A stretch of DNA of 64,000 nucleotides from Rhodovulum kholense. Lineage in GTDB: Bacteria; Pseudomonadota; Alphaproteobacteria; Rhodobacterales; Rhodobacteraceae. Shown one piece after another: positions 20,076 to 28,238 of this stretch (position 1 is the first letter of the stretch; each line of letters begins with the position of its first letter). Below the pieces are notes generated by a model. That model was not told the origin of the DNA. It ran no database searches and saw nothing but the letters and a program-made list of their open reading frames with translations. Where the stretch lies: contig NZ_QAYC01000006.1 in the NCBI RefSeq assembly GCF_003053725.1, positions 124,001 through 188,000 on the forward strand. Reading direction: 5' to 3'. The translations under genes and the position numbers were made by a program.

Positions 20076-20363
20076 CGGGGCCGAAATCGGTCAAACCTGT
20101 TTCAGCACAAACGCGCGAAATCACCTCGCGCCTGCCGCACAGTATATTGAAAAATATGGCGAAAGCTGGCGGATGCCCAGATCGGCCGGGCTGTTGCCTG
20201 ATTTCAGTCTGTCAGCTCCGATCCAGCGGACGCCAGGACTGACGCGGGATAGCCATCCTTTCGGCTGTGCGCCGGTGGAGGCGGAGGCGTGTGGCATTTC
20301 CGGCATGCTCTCGCCACGACCGGACCGAGTTGCGTTGTACCGCCGGTTTGATAGGCCTTGGTC

Positions 20364-21299
20364 ATGAACATCACGCTTCGCCAGCTGACTTATTTCATCG
20401 CGCTAGCCGAGACCCGGCATTTCGGTCGGGCGGCCGAGGTCGTGCATGTCAGCCAGCCAGCCCTGTCGGTGCAGATCCGCGATCTCGAAGCCGAGCTTGG
20501 CGTCCAGCTGGTCGAGCGGCAGCCCCGTGCCGTCGTTCTGACCCCGGCTGGTCACGACCTCTTGCGGCATGCGCAGCGGGTGATGCAGGAGGTTAGCGCC
20601 CTGAGGGATGCTGCCCGCTGGCAGCGTGGGCTCGGCGGGCGGCTGAGCCTGGGGCTCATTCCGACGGTGGCGCCCTATCTCTTGCCGAAGGCGCTGCCGC
20701 TGATCCGGGCCCAGAACCTGACCTTGGAGATCGGTGTCCGCGAGGCGCGCACCGACCGCTTGCTGGCCGATCTCGAAGAGGGCCGGCTGGATGCCGCGCT
20801 GGTGGCGCTGCCGGCCGGACGCGACGATCTGGTCGAGGCAGTGCTTTTCGAGGATCGTTTCCTGCTGGCCGGATCGGCGCGGCAGATCGCGGCTTTGGGC
20901 GTCGGGACCGAAGGCGTGCGGCCGGCATCGCTCGATCCCGACCGGTTGCTGCTGCTTGATGAGGGGCATTGCCTTGCGGATCAGGCGCTTGAGGTTTGCG
21001 GAATGCGGCGCGACGAGACTCGGGTCGATCTGGGGGCCTCGTCGCTGGCCACGCTGTGCGGTTTGGCGGCCGAGGGGTTCGGGCTGACGTTCCTGCCCGA
21101 AATCGCGCTTGCCTCGGAACGGGCGGCGAGCCCGTCGCTGGCGGTGCACCGCTTTGCCTCGCCCGAGCCGGCGCGGCGGCTGGGCTTGGTCCGTCGGCGG
21201 CTCTCGCGCGACGACGGCTGGTTCGAGGCGCTGGCGGCCATCCTGGCCGAGGCAGGCCGGAGCCTGACCGACAGTGCCCGCGCGGCCGTGGGGCGATGA
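20364..21299 (+). CDS. oxyR: hydrogen peroxide-inducible genes activator OxyR
   Basis: This is a 311-residue LysR-type regulator with an N-terminal winged helix (RHFGRAAEVVHVSQPALSVQIRDLE). The identification as OxyR rests on LLLDEGHCLADQALEVC: C203 and C212 have the same 9-residue spacing and context as the redox pair C199/C208 of Escherichia coli OxyR, which forms a disulphide on contact with peroxide. Its probable target katG lies 6 kb upstream on the same strand. The ATG is preferred over an in-frame TTG two codons earlier. Only decayed IS sequence lies upstream, so its promoter is probably within the 200 bases before the start. Confidence 0.92.
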   Translation: MNITLRQLTYFIALAETRHFGRAAEVVHVSQPALSVQIRDLEAELGVQLVERQPRAVVLTPAGHDLLRHAQRVMQEVSALRDAARWQRGLGGRLSLGLIPTVAPYLLPKALPLIRAQNLTLEIGVREARTDRLLADLEEGRLDAALVALPAGRDDLVEAVLFEDRFLLAGSARQIAALGVGTEGVRPASLDPDRLLLLDEGHCLADQALEVCGMRRDETRVDLGASSLATLCGLAAEGFGLTFLPEIALASERAASPSLAVHRFASPEPARRLGLVRRRLSRDDGWFEALAAILAEAGRSLTDSARAAVGR

Positions 21300-21380
21300 G
21301 CCGGGCGTCGGGGCGGCCGGTTGCCTTCGCCGTGACAAGAGCCTAAGACAGGGTGACCCGTCCCGTCAGGGAGATCCCAG

Positions 21381-22331
21381 TTGCGCGACCTGAAGAACCC
21401 GGCCGAACGCCATCCCGAAAAAGCCCGCCGTCCCGATGCCCCCCAGCCGAAGAAACCGGCCTGGATCCGGGTGCGTGCGCCCGGAGGAGAGGGGTATCGC
21501 GATACCCACCGTGTGATCCGCGAACATGGCCTGTCCACCGTCTGCGAAGAGGCTGGATGCCCCAATGTCGGCGAGTGCTGGGCGCATGGCCATGCGACCA
21601 TGATGATCATGGGCGAGATCTGTACACGCGGCTGCAGCTTCTGCAACGTTGCCACGGGCCGACCCGACGCGCTGGACGTCTTCGAGCCGGGCCGGGTGGC
21701 GGATGCGGTCCAGAAGCTGGGGCTGAGGCATGTCGTGATCACCTCGGTCGATCGCGACGATCTTGAGGACGGCGGGGCCGAGCATTTTGCGCAGACGATC
21801 CGCGCCGTGCGCCATCGGGCCCCCGAGACGACGATCGAGGTGCTGACCCCGGATTTCCTGAAATGCGGGCCCGGGGTGGTCGAGACGGTAGTCGCGGCGC
21901 GGCCCGATGTCTTCAACCACAATCTCGAGACGGTGCCGGGGCTTTATCCCGAGGTTCGGCCGGGGGCGCGCTATTTCCATTCGCTCCGGCTGCTGCAGCG
22001 GGTTAAGGAAATCGATCCGGCGATGTTCACCAAGTCGGGGATCATGGTCGGGCTCGGCGAAGACCGCCAGGCGGTACATCAGGTGATGGACGACCTGCGG
22101 GCGGCCGATGTCGATTTCCTGACCATCGGGCAGTACCTGCAGCCGACGCCCAAGCATCACGGGGTCGACCGCTTCGTGACGCCGGAGGAATTCGCGGCCT
22201 ATGAGAAGGCAGCCTATGGCAAGGGGTTCCTGATGGTTTCAGCGACGCCCCTGACGCGGTCGAGCTATCACGCGGGCGAGGATTTCGCCAGGTTGCGCGC
22301 GGCGCGCGAGGCGCGGCTGGCGCAAGGATAG
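21381..22331 (+). CDS. lipA: lipoyl synthase
   Basis: This 316-residue radical-SAM enzyme inserts two sulphurs into protein-bound octanoyl chains to make lipoate for 2-oxoacid dehydrogenases. The radical-SAM cluster motif is C81-X3-C85-X2-C88 (CTRGCSFC). The auxiliary cluster motif is C55-X4-C60-X5-C66 ([12 protein letters not shown]), and the C-terminal RSSYHAGE that donates the serine ligand is present. The start is TTG behind AGGGAGA. Confidence 0.96.
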   Translation: MRDLKNPAERHPEKARRPDAPQPKKPAWIRVRAPGGEGYRDTHRVIREHGLSTVCEEAGCPNVGECWAHGHATMMIMGEICTRGCSFCNVATGRPDALDVFEPGRVADAVQKLGLRHVVITSVDRDDLEDGGAEHFAQTIRAVRHRAPETTIEVLTPDFLKCGPGVVETVVAARPDVFNHNLETVPGLYPEVRPGARYFHSLRLLQRVKEIDPAMFTKSGIMVGLGEDRQAVHQVMDDLRAADVDFLTIGQYLQPTPKHHGVDRFVTPEEFAAYEKAAYGKGFLMVSATPLTRSSYHAGEDFARLRAAREARLAQG

Positions 22332-22350
22332 CGCGCGCCGGGCGGTGCGC

Positions 22351-22371
22351 CGAAAATTCGCAGAATTTTCG
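22351..22371. terminator. bidirectional terminator between lipA and the site-2 protease gene
   Basis: CGAAAATTC-GCA-GAATTTTCG is a perfect 9-base-pair hairpin with a 3-base loop between two convergent stops. Its AT-rich stem gives a T-run on either strand, though within the stem. Confidence 0.6.
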
Positions 22372-22376
22372 CGGCG

Positions 22377-23459
22377 TCAGCGGTGGCGGTCGCGTCCGCA
22401 GATCACGATCAGATCGCCGATATTCTCGCGCGTGATGTACCCGATCATTCGTCCGGAGGGGTCCGTGACAGCGACGGCCGGTGCGCCCGTATCCTGCAGG
22501 GCGTCAAGCGCCGCATCGAGCGGGGCGGCCAGGGGCACGGTCGGAATGCCGCGCGCCATGTTTTCGGCCACCGGGCTGGTATCGCGCCCCTCCGAGAGCG
22601 CCTGAAAGAGAACGCTCCGGGTCAGCATGCCGCGCAGGCCTCCGCCCGCATCGACCACGGGAAACTCGTGCTGCGCGGTCCGGATCAGCGTCGAGGAGGC
22701 CGCCCGAAGCGTGTCGGACGGCTGCAGCGCCTCGTAATCGGTGATCATGGCATCGCGGGCGCGCAGATGCCGTGCCATGTCCCGCAGCGCGACATCCGCG
22801 CTTTCGGCCCCGGCGGCGGCAAAGATGAAGATGGCGATCAGCACCAGCACGGCATCGCCGGTGATGAGCCCGAGAAACCCGAAGCCGAAGGCCAGCGCCT
22901 GGCCGGAACGTGCCGCGAATCGAGTGGCAGCGACCCGGCCGAGGCGCATTGCCAGCAAGGCGCGAAACACCCGCCCTCCATCCATCGGAAAGGCAGGAAG
23001 CAGGTTGAAGAGCGCGAGGAAGAGGTTCACCGTCGCGAGCTTGGTCCAGAACCCCGCCGCCGGATCCTCGATAGCGATCGCCCCGGTCATTTCCGTCCTG
23101 GCGCCGAGAACGATCAGCAGCAGCCAGATCGTCAGGTTCACGGCTGGCCCCGCCAGTGCGACGGCGATTTCCTGCCCCGGCCGCTCGGGCATCCGGTCGA
23201 GGCGGGCGAGCCCGCCGATGGGCAGCAGCGTGATGTCGGGTGTCGCGATGCCGAACTGTCGGGCGGTCAGCGCGTGGCCGAATTCATGGGCCACGACGCA
23301 AGTGAAGAGAGCCAGCAAGAAGATCAGGTTTGCCGCCGCCGCGATCGGCCCTTCCGCGATCCAGGCGGCGGCGCCGATCCAGGCTAGAAGCAGGAAGAAG
23401 GTCGCGTGGATCCTGATTTCGGACCCGAATACCTGCCCGACAGGATAGGACCAGGTCAT
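22377..23459 (-). CDS. site-2 protease family membrane metalloprotease with CBS domains
   Basis: The 360-residue protein has about six membrane segments, the zinc motif HEFGH (58-62) and the second ligand aspartate in NLLPAFPMDGG (D160). Two CBS domains fill about residues 235-355, so an adenine nucleotide may regulate it. This is the S2P group III layout. Its substrate is unknown; in related bacteria such proteases cut membrane-bound regulators. It is followed upstream by ssb on the same strand with a 38-base gap. Confidence 0.9.
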   Translation of the reverse strand: MTWSYPVGQVFGSEIRIHATFFLLLAWIGAAAWIAEGPIAAAANLIFLLALFTCVVAHEFGHALTARQFGIATPDITLLPIGGLARLDRMPERPGQEIAVALAGPAVNLTIWLLLIVLGARTEMTGAIAIEDPAAGFWTKLATVNLFLALFNLLPAFPMDGGRVFRALLAMRLGRVAATRFAARSGQALAFGFGFLGLITGDAVLVLIAIFIFAAAGAESADVALRDMARHLRARDAMITDYEALQPSDTLRAASSTLIRTAQHEFPVVDAGGGLRGMLTRSVLFQALSEGRDTSPVAENMARGIPTVPLAAPLDAALDALQDTGAPAVAVTDPSGRMIGYITRENIGDLIVICGRDRHR

Positions 23460-23497
23460 CGGCGCAGGCTCCCTTCACTCCGTATCCCGGCTATGGC

Positions 23498-23977
23498 TCA
23501 GAACGGGATCTCGTCATCGAAGTCGCCCGCAGGCTGGGGGCCGCCATAGTCGCCGCCGCGGCTGCCGCCCTGATCGTACCCGCCGCTGCCGCCGCCATAA
23601 TTGCCTCCGCCGCTCCCCCCGCCGTCGCGGCCGTCGAGCATGGTCAGCTCGCTGCGGTAGGGCCGCAGGGCAATCTCGGTCGTGTAGCGGTCCTGGCCGG
23701 ACTGGTCCTGCCATTTTCGGGTCTCGAGCTGGCCTTCGATATAGACCTTCGATCCCTTGCGCAGATATTGCTCGGCGACGCGGACCAGCGGCTCGGAATA
23801 GATCGCGACCGAATGCCATTCGGTGCGCTCGCGCCGCTCGCCGGTATTGCGGTCCTTCCAGTTTTCCGACGTCGCGATCCGCAGGTTGCAGACCTTGCCT
23901 CCCGAGGGGAAGCTGCGCACCTCTGGGTCGCGCCCGAGATTGCCGATCAGGATGACCTTGTTCACCGAACCTGCCAT
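23498..23977 (-). CDS. ssb: single-stranded DNA-binding protein
   Basis: The 159-residue protein has the SSB OB fold (about 1-112, starting [17 protein letters not shown] with the W-H-S-V segment), a glycine-rich disordered linker and the acidic tip DFDDEIPF that docks replication and repair partners. The ATG at 23977 follows AGAGGG; the frame stays open further upstream without a credible start. Confidence 0.96.
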   Translation of the reverse strand: MAGSVNKVILIGNLGRDPEVRSFPSGGKVCNLRIATSENWKDRNTGERRERTEWHSVAIYSEPLVRVAEQYLRKGSKVYIEGQLETRKWQDQSGQDRYTTEIALRPYRSELTMLDGRDGGGSGGGNYGGGSGGYDQGGSRGGDYGGPQPAGDFDDEIPF

Positions 23978-24153
23978 GCGTGCCCTCTTTTCGAATCTTG
24001 GTGTTCCATCGTGTCCCCGTTTACACCACCCCGGAGGGGGATCATAGCGACGGCGCATCCGGCCGGTCCGCGGCGACGGGCGGGCTGGCCAGCGCGGCAT
24101 TTTATTCCTATAGTCCCGGGCGCGAAAACACCCAAGACGGGGGAGGGACGAGA

Positions 24154-24750
24154 GTGAAGCCACGGCTTGCAGCGATCGCGCTGGCGGTTCTGGCTGCATC
24201 TGCCTCGCATGCCACGCAGGGTCAGGCCGAGTCCGTCGTGTCGTCGAAAGCGCGCCTGACGCTTTTCAAGTCCCAGACCCGGGTGCTCGACGGTCGTGCC
24301 GCCCAGCAGTATTCGAATTCGGTTCGTCTGCAACCCGATCGCGTGCATACGCCTTCGCAGGGGAGCCTGCTCTATTCGGGCCGCTACCGGGGCGCGTTCG
24401 TGGATGTGGCGCGCGATGCGGCGCGCAAGCACGGTGTGCCGGAGGACCTGTTCCTGCGGCTCGTGCAGCAGGAATCCGGCTGGAACACGCGCGCGGTCTC
24501 GCACAAGGGCGCCATCGGGCTGGCGCAGCTGATGCCGGACACTGCCCGCAGGCTTGGGGTCGATCCGACCGACCCGCATCAGAATCTCGACGGCGGCGCG
24601 CGCTATCTGCGGCGGCAGTTCGACCGGTTCCGATCCTGGCGGCTGGCGCTTGCTGCCTATAATGCCGGGCCGGAAGCTGTCGAAAAGCACGGCGGTGTTC
24701 CGCCGTTCCAGGAGACGCAGACCTATGTCCGGCGGATCTGGGGCAGCTGA
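24154..24750 (+). CDS. lytic transglycosylase (SLT family 1)
   Basis: The 198-residue protein starts at GTG behind GGGAGGG and has a signal peptide (about 1-26). The SLT domain fills residues 78-198: the catalytic glutamate is E107 (QQESGWN), followed by [12 protein letters not shown] and [13 protein letters not shown]. It cleaves peptidoglycan glycan strands with formation of 1,6-anhydromuramic ends. It is small and single-domain, so it could serve any envelope remodelling. It is divergent from ssb. Confidence 0.9.
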   Translation: MKPRLAAIALAVLAASASHATQGQAESVVSSKARLTLFKSQTRVLDGRAAQQYSNSVRLQPDRVHTPSQGSLLYSGRYRGAFVDVARDAARKHGVPEDLFLRLVQQESGWNTRAVSHKGAIGLAQLMPDTARRLGVDPTDPHQNLDGGARYLRRQFDRFRSWRLALAAYNAGPEAVEKHGGVPPFQETQTYVRRIWGS

Positions 24751-24774
24751 ACCGGCCCACATCTGACGCTGGAC

Positions 24775-25014
24775 CTAGTCGCGGTCGAAGGCAATCCGGT
24801 AGACCCCTTCGGGCAGGTCGAGGGCCGCGCCAAGCTCGTGTAGCTGGGCCAGTGACAGGGTGATCTTCTGGACCCTGTCGGTGTGCGGGTCCAGCTGTTC
24901 GACCGTCACGCAATCCTCGAAGGCCGTGATCGTCACGTCCTCCTGCAGATGCTGCGGACCCTCGTCGACCAGGGTGATGATTGTGGCGTCGAAATCGTGC
25001 TCGATGCTGAACAT
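24775..25014 (-). CDS. conserved-looking hypothetical protein, 79 residues
   Basis: I do not recognise the family. The protein is acidic (MFSIEHDFDATIITLVDEG at the start), probably a small alpha-beta soluble protein, with one cysteine and no membrane segment. The ribosome-binding site is weak. Codon use matches its neighbours and the frame has no competing long gene on the other strand, which is why I keep it. Confidence 0.55.
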   Translation of the reverse strand: MFSIEHDFDATIITLVDEGPQHLQEDVTITAFEDCVTVEQLDPHTDRVQKITLSLAQLHELGAALDLPEGVYRIAFDRD

Positions 25015-25122
25015 GGCGCAAGGCTAGCCGTCAGCGGTCGGCTTGTGAAGCGGTCTTGGTCGGCATTGGCCGATACGTATACAGCGCCGCTGTTGCGTCC
25101 GTGGTCCGGCCCGGGCCCCGAT

Positions 25123-25164
25123 TTGACACGCATCAAGGCGCCCCGCGGGCTCTTGCGGTCTAGT
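25123..25164 (+). promoter_or_regulatory. FNR/FnrL-type promoter of the DUF6455 pair
   Basis: TTGAC-ACGC-ATCAA at 25123-25136 differs by one base from the FNR consensus TTGAT-N4-ATCAA. A -10-like TCTAGT lies at 25159-25164. This places the box centre at about -41.5 from the expected start near 25171, the geometry of class II FNR-activated promoters. It predicts induction under low oxygen. Confidence 0.6.
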
Positions 25165-25196
25165 TCCATCAATTCGAAATCGACAGGAGACCTTCG

Positions 25197-25466
25197 ATGT
25201 CGGGTCAAACCAAATACGACGAACACGCCCATCTGGTTGAAAAGATGGCAGAAGTGCTTGGCGTGGATCTTGACGAAGAGACCATGGCCGGTCGCTGGAC
25301 CCCCGAAGACATGCAAGATACCGTCTCGCGCTGCCTCGGTTGCACCGATCCCTCGCAATGCAAGGGCTGGCTCGGGTCTCACGATGCCGGGGCCGACGAG
25401 ACGCCGGGGTTCTGCCGCAACAAGGATCTTCTGGAGGCGATGCGGGCACGGTTGGTGTCCGCCTGA
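25197..25466 (+). CDS. DUF6455-type small cysteine protein, copy 1
   Basis: The 89-residue protein has four cysteines at positions 46, 49, 55 and 73 (RCLGCTDPSQC, then GFCRN). It resembles the DUF6455 family of Rhodobacterales (recalled, not searched). The set suggests a metal or iron-sulphur site or a redox pair, unproven. It has no signal peptide or membrane segment. The ATG follows AGGAGA and the FNR-type promoter. The next gene, 5 bases after its stop, is a paralogue. Confidence 0.75.
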   Translation: MSGQTKYDEHAHLVEKMAEVLGVDLDEETMAGRWTPEDMQDTVSRCLGCTDPSQCKGWLGSHDAGADETPGFCRNKDLLEAMRARLVSA

Positions 25467-25471
25467 GGGCG

Positions 25472-25732
25472 ATGGAAGACCAGGGCAGGCTGTCGAAACA
25501 TTTCTGGCTGACCCAGGGGATGGCGCGCACCATCGGGGTCAATCTCAATGATGCTCTCCGGTCCGGGCAACTGGGGCGGGGCGAATATTCGGAACTGGTG
25601 GCGGCCTGCGCCCATTGCGGCCGCGCCGAGGAGTGCATGCGCTGGATGGGCCATCAGGTGACCGGCGCCGACCGGCTGCCCGGGTGGTGCGCCGTGGGTG
25701 TCCGTCTGGAGGCGCTGAAGGAACCCGCCTGA
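25472..25732 (+). CDS. DUF6455-type small cysteine protein, copy 2
   Basis: This 86-residue paralogue of the preceding gene keeps the four cysteines at exactly the same residue numbers, 46, 49, 55 and 73 (ACAHCGRAEEC, GWCAV), while most other residues differ. It therefore derives from an old tandem duplication under constraint on the cysteines. The two genes are surely cotranscribed. Confidence 0.75.
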   Translation: MEDQGRLSKHFWLTQGMARTIGVNLNDALRSGQLGRGEYSELVAACAHCGRAEECMRWMGHQVTGADRLPGWCAVGVRLEALKEPA

Positions 25733-25779
25733 GGCTGCCGGACCGGACGCCTACCGGACTTGCTGCGCGCGCCCGGCGG

Positions 25780-26088
25780 TCAGGCTGTCGTTTCGGCGGT
25801 CAGCCAGGCTGCGGACTCGGGCGTCGTTTCGACCGTTTCCCAGGTGATGACCGGCAGGTCGTAGGGATGGCTTTCGGCGATCAGCGCGACCAGCGCGGCG
25901 CGGTGCCGGTCGTCGGTCTTCAGCGTCAGTTGCAGTTCGGGCTCTTCGTCGATGCGGCCCTGCCAGTGAAACAGGCTGACCACGCCGGGCAGGATGTTGG
26001 CGCAGGCCGCGAGCCTGCCGTCGAGTGCGGCACGCGCGATGGCCCGGGCGCTGTCGATGTCGGGGCAGGTCGTGACGACGTGGATCAT
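25780..26088 (-). CDS. cutA: divalent-cation tolerance protein CutA
   Basis: The 102-residue protein matches the CutA1 fold, a PII-like trimer: the start IHVVTTCPDIDSARAIA, then RLAACANILPGVVSLFHWQG, the ELQLTLKT strand and SHPYDLPVI. Its exact cellular role is unsettled; Escherichia coli mutants show copper sensitivity. It is divergent from the GTA cluster. Confidence 0.93.
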   Translation of the reverse strand: MIHVVTTCPDIDSARAIARAALDGRLAACANILPGVVSLFHWQGRIDEEPELQLTLKTDDRHRAALVALIAESHPYDLPVITWETVETTPESAAWLTAETTA

Positions 26089-26306
26089 TTCGTTTTTCCG
26101 AACCTGTCAGGATTGAGAGCGCCATCATAGGGGCGTTCGTGGCCCGATACCATTCGACAAGCAGGGGCGGGGGCGTTCGTGCCGGGCCGGTGCGTGAAGC
26201 CCGGTCCGCGTTCCGGTTGACGGATGCGGGCGGTCTTGGGGCATGGGGCATCGGACGCAAGGCGGTTTGCGGGACACCTGCCCGGACCATGCCGGGTTAT
26301 GCAATG

Positions 26307-26321
26307 TTAACCTCTTGTTAG
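26307..26321 (+). promoter_or_regulatory. CtrA-like box upstream of the GTA promoter
   Basis: TTAA-CCTCTTG-TTAG matches CtrA consensus TTAA-N7-TTAA at all but the last base. It lies 12 bases before the predicted -35 element of the GTA promoter. CtrA is known to be needed for GTA gene expression in Rhodobacter capsulatus; direct binding here is inference. The rest of the 377-base gap after cutA (26089-26300) shows no gene. Confidence 0.5.
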
Positions 26322-26332
26322 CATTAAACTTC

Positions 26333-26361
26333 TTGACTCTGCGAGCGGTCTGGGGTATACC
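26333..26361 (+). promoter_or_regulatory. sigma70-type promoter of the GTA cluster
   Basis: TTGACT (26333-26338), a 17-base spacer and TATACC (26356-26361) make one of the best housekeeping-type promoters in the window. The start would be near 26368. No gene precedes the GTA cluster on this strand. Confidence 0.65.
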
Positions 26362-26368
26362 TTCGGAC

Positions 26369-26476
26369 ATGCTGGAAGACGTGGGTTTGGCGGCCCGGGG
26401 GACCCCCGGAGGCCGCCTTTTTGTTGTCTTCTTCCTGCGCTGGGCGGACCAATCAGGCAGATGCGATGACAAATGA
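26369..26476 (+). other. possible leader reading frame spanning the GTA leader hairpin
   Basis: An ATG at the predicted transcript 5' end opens a 35-codon frame (MLEDVGLAARG...) that runs through the leader hairpin and overlaps the start of g1. It would have to be translated leaderless. Ribosomes moving through it would disrupt the hairpin. Coding is not otherwise supported. Confidence 0.2.
26389..26422 (+). terminator. intrinsic terminator in the GTA leader (attenuator candidate)
   Basis: GGCGGCC (26389-26395) pairs with GGCCGCC (26411-26417) around an inner CGGGGG/CCCCCG stem, followed by TTTTTGTT. It lies between the predicted promoter and the first GTA gene with no gene in front of it. 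Its natural reading is a premature stop that must be overcome for GTA expression, or the end of a short RNA of about 55 bases. Confidence 0.8.
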
Positions 26477-26822
26477 TCCCTCTCCTGAAGCGGGCGGCGC
26501 GGCGGCGTGGGCGCTGCTTGAGGAAGCAGAAGAACATTACAGGCGCACGATCCGCGCCCTGAACGAACTGATCGAGGAAATCGAGGCCGGCAATTCCGAG
26601 CGTGCCCGCATGCTGCGCGGGGCGTTGAACGATCTCGGGAAGGCGGCACAGACGGCGTTCGACGAACGGCAGCGGGTTGAGAGGCGGCTGAATGCAGAAA
26701 GCGGGTCTGAAGGCGGAATCCAAGCGCTTGATCTTGAACAGGCACGCCTTGAAGTCGGGCGCCGACTGGATCGCCTGCGCGACACCCGAGATGCAGGCCG
26801 CCTTTCTGGAGGGGTTGAATGA
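26466..26822 (+). CDS. GTA small terminase subunit (gp1-like)
   Basis: The 118-residue protein is mostly helical with a charged coiled-coil-like stretch (EEAEEHYRRTIRALNELIEEIE). Position directly before the large terminase, and size, match ORFg1 of the Rhodobacter capsulatus GTA, which encodes a small terminase lacking the DNA-specificity expected for phage pac recognition. The start at ATG 26466 is inferred from context; the ribosome-binding site (AGG) is weak. Its end overlaps the annotated start of the next gene by 131 bases. Confidence 0.75.
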   Translation: MTNDPSPEAGGAAAWALLEEAEEHYRRTIRALNELIEEIEAGNSERARMLRGALNDLGKAAQTAFDERQRVERRLNAESGSEGGIQALDLEQARLEVGRRLDRLRDTRDAGRLSGGVE

Positions 26823-28092
26823 CTCGGCGCTGCTGGCGCTGCCATATCTCTTCGAGTTCTGGGCGTTGCCGCATCAGCTGCCGCCCGAAGGCGACTGGCG
26901 CTCCTGGGTGATCATGGGCGGCCGGGGCTCGGGCAAGACGCGGGCCGGATCTGAATGGGTCCGGTCGCAGGTCGAGGGCGCAAGGCCGCTTGACGAAGGC
27001 CGGGCCCGGCGGGTGGCCCTGGTCGGCGAGACCGTCGACGAGGCCCGCGAGGTCATGGTGTTCGGCGAAAGCGGCATTCTGGCCTGTTCGCCTCCCGACC
27101 GGCGGCCGAACTGGGAAGCAACGCGGCGGCGGCTGGTCTGGCCGAATGGTGCGGTGGCGCAGGTGTTTTCGGCGCATGACCCGGATTCGCTGCGTGGGCC
27201 GCAATTCGATGCCGCCTGGTCGGACGAGCTGGCAAAATGGAAGCGGGCCGAAGAGACCTGGGACATGTTGCAGTTCGGGCTGCGGCTGGGGCAGGCTCCG
27301 CGGCAATGCGTGACGACGACGCCGCGCAACGTGGCAGTGCTGAAGTCGATCCTCGCGAACCCCTCGACCGTGGTCACCCACGCGCCGACCGAGGCCAACC
27401 GGGCCAATCTGGCGGCCTCGTTCCTCGAGGCGGTCCGGACCCGCTATGCGGGCACCCGGCTCGGGCGGCAGGAACTTGACGGCGTGCTTCTTGACGAAGC
27501 GGACAGCGCGCTTTGGACGCTGAGCCGGATCGAGGCGCTGAGGGTCGACGAGGCGCCGCCGCTGGACCGGATCGTGGTTGCCGTCGATCCGCCGGTCACG
27601 AGCCGGGACAGCTCGGACGAATGCGGGATTGTGGTGGCCGGGGTCAGGATGCAGGGGCCGCCGCAGACCTGGTGCGCCTATGTGCTGGAGGATGTCAGCA
27701 TCGGCGGCGTCGCCCCGACGGCCTGGGCGACGGTCGCCATCGAGGCGATGGAGCGCTTTGGCGCCGAACGGCTGGTCGCCGAGGTGAACCAGGGCGGCGA
27801 TCTGGTCGAGACGGTGATCCGCCAGCTCGACCCCATGGTGCCTTTCCGCGCGGTTCGCGCGACGCGGGGCAAGATCGCCCGGGCCGAGCCGGTGGCCGCG
27901 CTTTACGAGCAAGGCCGGGTCAGGCACCTGCGGGGTCTGCAAGTTCTGGAAGAGCAGATGTGCCACATGACGGCGCGGGGGTACGAGGGCAAGGGCAGCC
28001 CGGACCGGGTGGATGCGCTGGTCTGGGCGATCAACGACCTGATGATCGCCCCGGCGGCGCAGTGGCGGCGGCCGAGGGTGCGCGGGCTCTAA
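26692..28092 (+). CDS. GTA large terminase (DNA-packaging ATPase/nuclease, gp2)
   Basis: The 466-residue motor protein fills GTA heads with host DNA. Walker A is GGRGSGKT (76-83), Walker B is DAAWSDE (D178, E179), and the RNase H-like nuclease core starts at VVAVDPPVTS with later acidic residues in PDRVDALVWA. ATG 26692 has GAGAGG before it but overlaps g1 heavily. A TTG at 26749, close to the conserved ADWIA start of homologues, is an alternative. Confidence 0.93.
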   Translation: MQKAGLKAESKRLILNRHALKSGADWIACATPEMQAAFLEGLNDSALLALPYLFEFWALPHQLPPEGDWRSWVIMGGRGSGKTRAGSEWVRSQVEGARPLDEGRARRVALVGETVDEAREVMVFGESGILACSPPDRRPNWEATRRRLVWPNGAVAQVFSAHDPDSLRGPQFDAAWSDELAKWKRAEETWDMLQFGLRLGQAPRQCVTTTPRNVAVLKSILANPSTVVTHAPTEANRANLAASFLEAVRTRYAGTRLGRQELDGVLLDEADSALWTLSRIEALRVDEAPPLDRIVVAVDPPVTSRDSSDECGIVVAGVRMQGPPQTWCAYVLEDVSIGGVAPTAWATVAIEAMERFGAERLVAEVNQGGDLVETVIRQLDPMVPFRAVRATRGKIARAEPVAALYEQGRVRHLRGLQVLEEQMCHMTARGYEGKGSPDRVDALVWAINDLMIAPAAQWRRPRVRGL

Positions 28093-28114
28093 TTCGGCAC
28101 ACCCGTCCTTGCGG

Positions 28115-28132
28115 GCCGGGCCGCGGCCCGGC
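28115..28132. repeat. 18-base perfect palindrome between GTA terminase and portal genes
   Basis: GCCGGGCCGCGGCCCGGC is fully self-complementary. A second imperfect hairpin, CCGGGGACTGTCCCGG, follows at about 28157. The 146-base gap is large for this otherwise tight cluster. The structures may tune mRNA processing or partially terminate transcription. Confidence 0.55.
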
Positions 28133-28238
28133 GCCGGTCGAACCATGTTCGGACCTAACCGGGGACTGTCCCGGGTCTTCGCCGCTGCTTTTGGGCCGGT
28201 CGTCGGCGGAGCCGACGGAAATCGGAGGATGATCTGCA

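Larger units (their letters stand above)
19296..20363. mobile_element. 1.07-kb graveyard of decayed insertion-sequence fragments
   Basis: No intact gene lies here. Four recognisable remnants of at least three IS families (IS3, IS110, IS5) are packed together in both orientations, listed separately. No complete terminal inverted repeats or target duplications can be assigned by eye. The last about 200 bases before oxyR (20165-20363) look non-coding and should carry the oxyR promoter. The region separates the phosphorelay cassette from oxyR. Confidence 0.75.

Noticed and set aside
20121-20306. 61-codon minus-strand frame between IS remnants and oxyR
   Set aside because: No ribosome-binding site, no recognisable homology, and it lies in decayed sequence.
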